Positions 45,638-52,523 of a stretch of 64,000 bases of DNA are shown piece by piece (position 1 is the stretch's first letter; each line of letters opens with the position of its first letter). This DNA comes from an uncultured Oscillospiraceae bacterium (GTDB lineage: Bacteria > Bacillota > Clostridia > Oscillospirales > Oscillospiraceae), in NCBI GenBank assembly GCA_949841465.1, contig CATKZW010000004.1:1-64000 (forward strand), read 5' to 3'. The position numbers and the translations under genes are program-made. The notes beneath the pieces are model-generated. The model worked only from the letters and a program-made list of their open reading frames with translations, did not search any database and was not told where the DNA came from.

Positions 45638-45728
45638 ACTCCAGTATGGGCCGGAGGGCCCGGAGAGAGAGGACCCGGACGACCCGCCGCGCTGCGGGAC
45701 GGCTTGAATACATCGGAGGGATCTCAAC

Positions 45729-48587
45729 ATGCCAGACACCAACCAAAACCGCGCCCCCCAGCGCCGGGAGCCCCAGCCTCAGGACGGCGCCCCCCAGCGC
45801 CAGGCGCCCCGTGCCAAGGCGCACAAACGCCGACGCCGCCCTATTGTGCTGACCATCCTCATCCGCATCTTCCAGGTGATCGGCACCCTGCTGCTGATGG
45901 GGATCATCACCGGCTGCTTCATGGTGTGCTTCGCCGTGGTCTACGTCAAGACCTCGGTCATGCCCAAGACCTATCTGAGGCTGGAAGATTACACCATGAA
46001 CGAGAACTCCATCGTCTATTATGAGGATAAGACAACCCAGGAGCTGGTGGAGCTTCAGACCCTGTCGGGCAAGGAAAACCGGGAGATCGTGGAGTACAGC
46101 CAGATTCCCGAGGACCTGGTCAACGCCTTCATCGCCATTGAGGACAAGCGCTTCTGGCAGCATCAGGGCGTGGACTGGATCGGCACCGCCCGGGGCCTGT
46201 CGCGGCTGTTCACCGGCGGCAACATCCAGGGCGGCTCCACCATCGACCAGCAGCTCATCAAAAACGTGACCAAATATGACAACGTCACCGTCACCCGGAA
46301 GATCCAGGAGATATTCACCGCCCTGGAGCTGGAGAAAAATTACAAAAAAGAGGATATCCTCACCTTGTATCTCAACCGGATCTACCTGGGCGAAAGCTGT
46401 TACGGCGTCCAGGCGGCGGCCCAGTACTACTTCGGAAAGAACGTGTGGGAGCTGGACCTGGCCGAGTGTGCCAGCATCGCGGGCATCACCAACAACCCGT
46501 CCCTGTACGCCCCCAGGGGGCAGGTGGACGTGCTGGTCTACCAGTGCCAGGAGTGCAAAAAAACCTCGTCCACTAAGGACGATGTGTGCTGGAGCTGCGG
46601 GGCGGAGCACTCCTATGACAACGGCTCGATCTGGACCAACCGGGAGTTCAACAAGGCCCGGCAGGAGCTGATCCTGCGGGAGATGGCCAAGGAGGACGAC
46701 GCGCGGGAGCACCCGTATATCACCGTGGAGGAGCGGGACGCCGCCATCGCCGAGACCCTGGTGTTCACCTGGGACAAGCGGGGCGGCCAGGAGGATGATG
46801 AGGAGGACGAGGAGGAGAGCAAGCCGTCCGCTGTCTACTCCTGGTACACAGAGGCGGTCATCAACGAGGCCATCGAGCTGCTCGTAGAGCATACCCAGGC
46901 GGACCCGAAGGCCGCCAATGACCGTGTGTTCAGCGGCGGGCTGAGCATTGTGTGCGCCTACGACCCGGTGGCCCAGGCGGCGGTGGACACGGTGTTCAAT
47001 GACCGGTCCAACCTGGACCAGGTGTCCTCCCGCACCGGGCAGCGGCTCATGTCCGCCATCTCCCTGGTGGACAACTCTACCGGCTACGTGGTGGCCATGG
47101 GCAGCACGGCGGAAAAGACGTTGAACCGGGGCTCCATCTGGCCGGTGACCACCACCCGCCAGCCCGGCTCGTCCATCAAGCCCCTGTCCGTTTACGGCCC
47201 GGCCATTGAGATGGGGCTGATCACCCCCGCCTCCGTGATAGACGACAACCCCTATCTGCTCAACGGCAACGTCTGGCCCCTGAACGTGTCGGCCAGCTAC
47301 CGGGGGCTGACCACCGTGCAGCACGCGGTGACGGTGTCGCTGAACACCGTGGCCCTGCGGGTGGTGGAGCAGGTTACCCCCCAGGCGTCCTATGACTTCA
47401 TGGTGAACAAATTCGGCTTCACCTCCCTGGAGCCCTATTACGTGAACAGCAACGGGGAGGTCAAGTCGGATATCGACCGCAGCCCGCTGTCCATGGGCGG
47501 CCTGACCTGGGGCGTGTCCACCTTCGAGATGGCGGCGGCCTACGCCGCCTTCCCCCGCAACGGCTATTTCACCAAGGCCACCACCGTGCTGGAGATCCGG
47601 GATGCCAACGGCAACGTCATCGTGGACAACAGGCCCACCGGCGACTTCATCATGAAGGAGACCACCGCCTATTATATCAACTCCATGCTGACCAACGTGG
47701 TCAGCTCCGGCACCGGCACCGGGGCCCGCATCCCCGGCCAGACCGTGGCGGGCAAGACGGGCACCACCAACAACGTGTTCGACTACTGGTTCTGCGGCTA
47801 CACCAACTACTACACCGCCGCGGTGTGGGCGGGCTACCCCAACAGCGAGGTGGTCAACAGCAACCACCACAACCCGACGGTGTCCTTGTGGCAGAAGGTG
47901 ATGGCCATCCTCCATGAGGGGAAGGAGAACGTGCCCTTTAATGTGCCCGGCACGCTGAACTCCTACTCCATCTGCATCGACTGCGGCAAGCTTGCCACCG
48001 CCGACTGCGCCCTGGACATCCGGGGCAGCAGCCGGACCCAGTCCTTCCGCCTGTTTCCCGCCGACGCGCCCACCGAGCAGTGCACCTGCCACGTGCCGGT
48101 GCAGATCTGCGCGGACAGCCCTATTCTGGATGCCAACGGCGTGGCCACCGGACGCTACCACCTGGCCGGGGAGCTCTGCCCGGAGGAGAGCGTCAAAACC
48201 GTCACCATGGTGAACTACGAGCGTGAGCTGGCAAAGCCCGGCCTGCGCATTGGGGACGCGGACGGCCTGCTGAGCTGGTACGAGGCCATCCCGGAGGAAA
48301 ACCGCTACTGTTACGTGCACGTGGAGGGCTGGGAGCCTGATCCCCCGGAGCCCATCGAGTCGGACGATCCCTGGGCGTCGGATGAGCCCTGGCCGTCGGA
48401 TTGGATATTCCCGGGGCCGGACGTGTCGGACGAGCCCATCATCCCGCCCACCTACGACCCCGTCATCCCCACCGTGGAGCCGCCTCAGCAGAGCTTCGAG
48501 CCCATCTTCCCGGTGGAGCCCATCGACCCGGGCGGCGGCGATCAGCCCTATATTCCGGCGGATTGGGTGGACCCGACGGTTCAGTAG
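45729..48587 (+). CDS. Class A penicillin-binding protein with zinc-ribbon insertion
   Basis: A 952-residue bifunctional peptidoglycan synthase. Order: basic tail, membrane segment (about 40-75), GT51 transglycosylase (EDKRFWQHQGVDW, GGSTIDQQLIKN), then an insertion with C273, C276, C287 and C290 spaced CxxC-x10-CxxC. The transpeptidase follows (SSIK active serine motif, SLN, KTGTT). The C-terminal region has more cysteines (CIDCGK, CTCHVPVQIC) and a Pro/Asp-rich tail. The zinc-ribbon-like knuckle between the two catalytic domains is unusual; it may be a real metal site or a redox-sensitive structure. Confidence 0.93.
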   Translation: MPDTNQNRAPQRREPQPQDGAPQRQAPRAKAHKRRRRPIVLTILIRIFQVIGTLLLMGIITGCFMVCFAVVYVKTSVMPKTYLRLEDYTMNENSIVYYEDKTTQELVELQTLSGKENREIVEYSQIPEDLVNAFIAIEDKRFWQHQGVDWIGTARGLSRLFTGGNIQGGSTIDQQLIKNVTKYDNVTVTRKIQEIFTALELEKNYKKEDILTLYLNRIYLGESCYGVQAAAQYYFGKNVWELDLAECASIAGITNNPSLYAPRGQVDVLVYQCQECKKTSSTKDDVCWSCGAEHSYDNGSIWTNREFNKARQELILREMAKEDDAREHPYITVEERDAAIAETLVFTWDKRGGQEDDEEDEEESKPSAVYSWYTEAVINEAIELLVEHTQADPKAANDRVFSGGLSIVCAYDPVAQAAVDTVFNDRSNLDQVSSRTGQRLMSAISLVDNSTGYVVAMGSTAEKTLNRGSIWPVTTTRQPGSSIKPLSVYGPAIEMGLITPASVIDDNPYLLNGNVWPLNVSASYRGLTTVQHAVTVSLNTVALRVVEQVTPQASYDFMVNKFGFTSLEPYYVNSNGEVKSDIDRSPLSMGGLTWGVSTFEMAAAYAAFPRNGYFTKATTVLEIRDANGNVIVDNRPTGDFIMKETTAYYINSMLTNVVSSGTGTGARIPGQTVAGKTGTTNNVFDYWFCGYTNYYTAAVWAGYPNSEVVNSNHHNPTVSLWQKVMAILHEGKENVPFNVPGTLNSYSICIDCGKLATADCALDIRGSSRTQSFRLFPADAPTEQCTCHVPVQICADSPILDANGVATGRYHLAGELCPEESVKTVTMVNYERELAKPGLRIGDADGLLSWYEAIPEENRYCYVHVEGWEPDPPEPIESDDPWASDEPWPSDWIFPGPDVSDEPIIPPTYDPVIPTVEPPQQSFEPIFPVEPIDPGGGDQPYIPADWVDPTVQ

Positions 48588-48619
48588 CAGCCGTCAACCG
48601 CGCCTGTCAAACGTGTTTA

Positions 48620-48652
48620 AACCGCCCCGGCGGCTGTGCCGCCGGGCGGTTT
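48620..48652 (+). terminator. Terminator of the PBP gene
   Basis: A GC-rich stem of CCGCCCCGGCGGC and its near complement, followed by TTTTGCGC. Confidence 0.75.
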
Positions 48653-48742
48653 TGCGCATATTTAGGGCTGTGTTGCTTCAATCCGCTAAAGAATCGGGCG
48701 CGGGGCAGATAAGGTTTGGTGAAAAAGCAGTGAGGATGACGA

Positions 48743-48771
48743 TTGCCAACGGCCTAAAGATGTGATATAGT
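48743..48771 (+). promoter_or_regulatory. Promoter of hom
   Basis: TTGCCA (48743-48748), 17 bp, TATAGT (48766-48771). Confidence 0.75.
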
Positions 48772-48863
48772 CATAAGAAGTTTGAAATGAGTGACTTTTT
48801 TCAGGGAGAGGGCCAAAATGACCCGGCGGCGGGCGTGGTCCCCAAGGAAGGAATGACGGCACA

Positions 48864-50078
48864 ATGGTAAACGTGGCAATATTGGGCTTCGGCACCGTGG
48901 GCTCCGGCGTGGCGGAGGTGCTCACCGGCCATGAGAGCAGCATTGAGCGCAAGGCGGACGGGCTGATCCGGCTGAAATATATCCTGGACGTGCGGGATTT
49001 CCCCGACAGCCCCTTCGCCGACCGGTTTGTGAAGGACTTCGGGGTGATTGAGAACGACCCCGAGGTGGACATCGTGGTGGAGACCATCGGCGGGGCCGGC
49101 GTGGCCCAGGACTTCACCCGCCGCGCCCTGGGGGCGGGCAAGAGCGTGGTCACCTCCAACAAGGAGCTGGTGGCCACCTGCGGGTATGAGCTGACCCAGC
49201 TGGCGAAGGAAAAGGGCGTGTGCTATCTTTTTGAGGCCAGCGTGGGCGGCGGCATCCCCATCATCCGGCCCCTGTCCCAGTGCCTGGCGGCCAATGAGAT
49301 TTTGGAGATTTACGGCATTCTCAACGGCACCACCAACTATATCCTCACCCGGATGATCCGGGCGGGACTCACCTTCGACGCGGCGCTGAAGGAGGCCCAG
49401 GACAACGGCTATGCCGAGCGCGACCCCTCCGCCGACGTGGAGGGCCACGACGCCTGCCGGAAGATCTGCATCCTGGCGGACATCGCCTTCGGGCGGCACA
49501 TCAGCCCCGAGCAGGTGCCCACCCAAGGCATCACCGGGGTGACCCTGGCGGATGTGGACTACGCCGAGAGCGCGGGCAAGAAGATCAAGCTGCTGGGCAG
49601 GGCGATCCGCAGGGCGGACGGCCAGGTGTGTGCCTATGTGGCCCCCCACCTGGTGGACCAGTCCGACCCGCTGGCCGGGGTGGAGGACGTGTTCAACGCC
49701 ATCTCCGTTCGGGGCGACGCCATCGGCGACGTGATGTTCTACGGCCGGGGGGCGGGCAAGCTGCCCACCGCCTCCGCGGTGGTGGCGGACGTCATCGATG
49801 TGGCCCGGAACATGGGCCACCGCAAGGCCTTGAGCTGGGAGCCCGGCGGCGAGGACGCCGCCTGCGGCACCGTGGAGCTGAAAAGCCGCTGGTACGTGCG
49901 GGCCTCCGCGTCCGCCGACACGCTGCGCTCCGCCCTGCCGGGGTGCAAGCTGCTGGCTCGCCGGGAGAGCGGCGGCAGTGAGTCCGCCTGCCTCACCGAG
50001 GGTGAGCTGACCCAGGGCCAGCTTGCGGAGAGGCTGGCGGGGCTGGAGGTCTCCAACACCCTGCGGGTGCTGGACTGA
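48864..50078 (+). CDS. hom: Homoserine dehydrogenase
   Basis: A 404-residue enzyme reducing aspartate semialdehyde to homoserine. The NAD(P) site is VAILGFGTVGSGVAEVL, and the catalytic region holds NGTTNYILTRM and the conserved SAGKKIKLLG lysines. A C-terminal ACT domain seems short or divergent. With lysC downstream it forms a threonine/methionine/lysine supply unit, separated by a 295-bp repeat-bearing gap. Confidence 0.94.
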   Translation: MVNVAILGFGTVGSGVAEVLTGHESSIERKADGLIRLKYILDVRDFPDSPFADRFVKDFGVIENDPEVDIVVETIGGAGVAQDFTRRALGAGKSVVTSNKELVATCGYELTQLAKEKGVCYLFEASVGGGIPIIRPLSQCLAANEILEIYGILNGTTNYILTRMIRAGLTFDAALKEAQDNGYAERDPSADVEGHDACRKICILADIAFGRHISPEQVPTQGITGVTLADVDYAESAGKKIKLLGRAIRRADGQVCAYVAPHLVDQSDPLAGVEDVFNAISVRGDAIGDVMFYGRGAGKLPTASAVVADVIDVARNMGHRKALSWEPGGEDAACGTVELKSRWYVRASASADTLRSALPGCKLLARRESGGSESACLTEGELTQGQLAERLAGLEVSNTLRVLD

Positions 50079-50082
50079 TTAA

Positions 50083-50241
50083 GAAGCGCTGAGCCGTCGT
50101 GAGCAGTGCGGATGGAACGGAGCGAAAGCAAAAGCCCAAGACCCACGGAGTGGGGCTGGGTTTTGCTTGAGTCGGAGTGAAGCCGCACGTCGCGAACAGG
50201 CGAAGCGTGACAACTGGGAAGCGCTGAGCCGTCGTGAGCAG
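50083..50241 (+). repeat. 135-bp structured repeat between hom and lysC
   Basis: GAAGCGCTGAGCCGTCGTGAGCAG starts at 50083 and again at 50218, a period of 135. The unit has a GTGCGG/CCGCAC closing helix, GGAGCGAA, a long central hairpin (AAGCAAAA... paired with TTTTGCTT), GAGTCGGAGTGAA and GCGTGACAA. Order and motifs are those of the 134-bp repeat in the pot leader, with different but compensating helix sequences. The second copy breaks off after about 24 bases. Confidence 0.8.
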
Positions 50242-50373
50242 CCGTTAGGCCGCAAGGCGCGGCAGATAATTTTAATCAGTCCATCCGCCGTCTGCCGGCA
50301 TAAAATAAAGAGCCGGGGCTTCCGGCGCGCCCTATCAGCGATATGAAATGATCCGTGGAAGGATGAAGGAACA

Positions 50374-51600
50374 ATGTCATTGATTGTACAGAAATTCGGC
50401 GGGTCCTCCGTGGCGGACGCGGAGAAGATCCGCAATGTGGCCCGCATCATTACCGATACTTACAAAAAAGGCAACCAGGTGGTGGCGGTGTTGTCCGCCC
50501 AGGGGGACACCACCGACGACCTGATCGACAAGGCCGCCGAGATCAACCCCTCCGCCTCCAAGCGGGAGCTGGATATGCTGCTGTCCACCGGTGAGCAGAT
50601 CTCCTGCGCCCTGTGCGCCATGGCCATTGAGGGCATGGGCTTCCCGGTGGTGTCCCTGACGGGGTGGCAGGCGGGCTTCCGCACCAACTCCGGCTACGGC
50701 AACGCCCGCATCAAGCGGGTGCAGGGGGAGCGCATCCGGGCGGAGCTGGATAAGCGGCGCATCGTCATCGTCACCGGCTTCCAGGGGCTGAACAAGTTCG
50801 ACGACATCACCACCCTGGGCCGGGGCGGGTCGGACACGTCGGCGGTGGCCATCGCCGCGGCGCTGAACGCCGACCTGTGTCAGATCTTCACCGACGTGGA
50901 CGGCGTGTACACCGCCGACCCCCGCCTGGTGCCCACCGCCCGCAAGCTGGACGAAATTACCTACGATGAGATGCTGGAGCTGGCGACGCTGGGCGCCCAG
51001 GTGCTCCATAACCGCTCGGTGGAGATGGCCAAGCGGTACGGCGTGAACCTGGAGGTGCTGTCCAGCTTCTCCGGCAAGCCGGGTACGAAAGTTAAGGAGG
51101 TCGTCAAGACTATGGAAAAATCCCACATCAGCGGCGTCGCCAAGGACAAGAACATCGCCCGCCTGGCCCTGGTAGGCCTGGAGGATACCCCGGGCATCGC
51201 CTATAAGATCTTCTCCCTGCTGGCCAAGAACAACGTCAACGTGGACATCATCCTCCAGTCCATCGGCCGCAGCGAGACTAAGGATATCAGCTTCACCGTG
51301 GCCAAAGGGGACATGGAGCTGGCCCAAAAGCTGCTGGAGGACAACCGGGACCGCATCCACTTCGACCGCATCGACGTGTCGGACAACATCGCCAAGGTGT
51401 CCATCGTGGGCGCGGGCATGGTCAACAACCCCGGCGTGGCCGCCGCCATGTTCGAGGCGCTGTTCAGCGCGGGCATCAACATCAACATGATTTCCACCAG
51501 CGAGATCAAGGTCTCCGTACTGGTGCACATCAGCGACGCCGACCGGGCGGTGCAGGTAATCCACAACCGCTTCTACGACGAGTTCAACGGCGCACGTTGA
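50374..51600 (+). CDS. lysC: Aspartokinase (LysC-type, ACT domains)
   Basis: A 408-residue aspartate kinase. It begins MSLIVQKFGGSSVADAEKI, has the substrate loop TLGRGGSDTSAVAIAAAL, and two ACT domains after residue 260. The length equals Bacillus aspartokinase II. Like that enzyme it carries an internal start for a small subunit (next entry). Confidence 0.95.
   Translation: MSLIVQKFGGSSVADAEKIRNVARIITDTYKKGNQVVAVLSAQGDTTDDLIDKAAEINPSASKRELDMLLSTGEQISCALCAMAIEGMGFPVVSLTGWQAGFRTNSGYGNARIKRVQGERIRAELDKRRIVIVTGFQGLNKFDDITTLGRGGSDTSAVAIAAALNADLCQIFTDVDGVYTADPRLVPTARKLDEITYDEMLELATLGAQVLHNRSVEMAKRYGVNLEVLSSFSGKPGTKVKEVVKTMEKSHISGVAKDKNIARLALVGLEDTPGIAYKIFSLLAKNNVNVDIILQSIGRSETKDISFTVAKGDMELAQKLLEDNRDRIHFDRIDVSDNIAKVSIVGAGMVNNPGVAAAMFEALFSAGININMISTSEIKVSVLVHISDADRAVQVIHNRFYDEFNGAR
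51112..51600 (+). CDS. lysC: Aspartokinase beta subunit, internal in-frame start
   Basis: AAGGAGG (51094-51100) is followed after 11 bases by an in-frame ATG at codon 247, giving a 162-residue ACT-domain protein (MEKSHISGVAKDKNIARLAL). Bacillus aspartokinase II makes its beta subunit from the same position of a 408-codon gene, so an alpha2-beta2 enzyme is likely here. Confidence 0.75.
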   Translation: MEKSHISGVAKDKNIARLALVGLEDTPGIAYKIFSLLAKNNVNVDIILQSIGRSETKDISFTVAKGDMELAQKLLEDNRDRIHFDRIDVSDNIAKVSIVGAGMVNNPGVAAAMFEALFSAGININMISTSEIKVSVLVHISDADRAVQVIHNRFYDEFNGAR

Positions 51601-51606
51601 GCCGAA

Positions 51607-51640
51607 AAAAAGATCGGGCCAATGCTGGCCCGGTCTTTTT
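51607..51640. terminator. Bidirectional terminator between lysC and mogA
   Basis: AGATCGGGCC/GGCCCGGTCT stem with A-tract on the left and T-tract (TTTTTTC) on the right, serving both convergent genes. Confidence 0.9.
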
Positions 51641-51657
51641 TCTTTCGCTGGGTGAGG

Positions 51658-52134
51658 TCAGTTGGCCTCGTTCATCACCTGGAGGCCCAGGCGCAGGAAG
51701 GGCAGGACATAGGTCAGCATCTTCTGGGCAACCTCGGGTGTGCCGGGCAAGTTGATGATGAGGGTTTTCTTGCGGATGCCCGCCACGGCCCGGGTGAGCA
51801 CGCCCAGGGGGGAGCTCTGCATGGCGTGGGCCCGCATGGCCTCGGGAATACCCGGGGTGACGCGCTCCAAAATGTCCATGGTGGCCTCGGGGGCGCAGTC
51901 CTCCGGGTTGAAGCCGGTGCCGCCGGTGGTGACGATAATGTCCGCGGCGTTCTGGTCGCAGATGCTCTTCATGCTGTCGGCCAGCACCCGGCGCTCGTCG
52001 GGCAGAATCTGGTGGCCCGCGATGGTGTAGCCCGCCTGCTCCAGCGTCTTGACCACGGCGGGGCCGGACAGGTCCTTCTCGGTCCCGTTGTAGCGGGCGG
52101 TGTTTGCTGTGATGACGTAAATGCGGTATGCCAT
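51658..52134 (-). CDS. mogA: MogA/MoaB family molybdopterin adenylyltransferase-like protein
   Basis: A 158-residue protein with the family signature IIVTTGGTGFNPEDCAPEAT and LIINLPGTPE. It activates molybdopterin with ATP before metal insertion. No other moa/moe genes are near. The 340-bp region upstream may be a structured leader. Confidence 0.9.
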   Translation of the reverse strand: MAYRIYVITANTARYNGTEKDLSGPAVVKTLEQAGYTIAGHQILPDERRVLADSMKSICDQNAADIIVTTGGTGFNPEDCAPEATMDILERVTPGIPEAMRAHAMQSSPLGVLTRAVAGIRKKTLIINLPGTPEVAQKMLTYVLPFLRLGLQVMNEAN

Positions 52135-52472
52135 ATGTTCTCCCTCTTTTCATTAGGTTTAGTGTTGTGTATTATAACAAAAAATGATTCGTTTGTAAAG
52201 GATGCATTTGTAAAAATTTTCTCAATAATTGAACAAAACAAAAGCCGGGCCCGCGTCTTGACAAAAGACTCAAAACGCGGGGCCGATCGGAGAAAGGCAG
52301 CGCCTCAATCCCGGCGGCCGGTGTCCACCAGGCTGGAAGGGCCTGCGGACGGGCCCTCATCCGTGGAGGGAAGCTGACCGGATACGCTTGAGCTGCGGAG
52401 CAGGCAGAAGGCTTTGAGCGCCGACGACCCGGATTCAAATCCCTCGCGGAGAAATGCCTATCGACGAACAGC
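52135..52472. other. Non-coding, highly structured region upstream of mogA
   Basis: About 340 bp without a supportable gene. Seen on the minus strand (mogA sense), a GGCCCCGCGT...ACGCGGGCC hairpin (about 52244-52284) is followed by CTTTTGTTTTG. On the plus strand there are AGGGCC/GGCCCT, CCCTC/GAGGG and CCAG/CTGG hairpins. It could be a mogA leader RNA or an independent small RNA. A tRNA-like GGATTCAAATCC near 52430 does not extend to a cloverleaf. No known riboswitch recognised. Confidence 0.4.
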
Positions 52473-52483
52473 TTGTCCTGTGC

Positions 52484-52489
52484 TATAAT
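52484..52489 (+). promoter_or_regulatory. Probable -10 element of the GTPase-NYN gene
   Basis: A perfect TATAAT; the best -35 seventeen bases upstream is TCGACG, four of six consensus bases. It places the transcript start just before the GGGAGG ribosome site. Confidence 0.6.
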
Positions 52490-52523
52490 CTTCTGCTGTA
52501 TACCTGTCCGGGAGGTGAAGCGA

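Noticed and set aside
45594-48320. A 908-codon open frame opposite the PBP gene
   Set aside because: Shadow frame of a clearly conserved PBP; composition is His/Val/Gly-rich without domain motifs.
52425-52450. tRNA gene, suggested by GGATTCAAATCC
   Set aside because: No acceptor stem, D-arm or anticodon arm at proper spacing, and no CCA.
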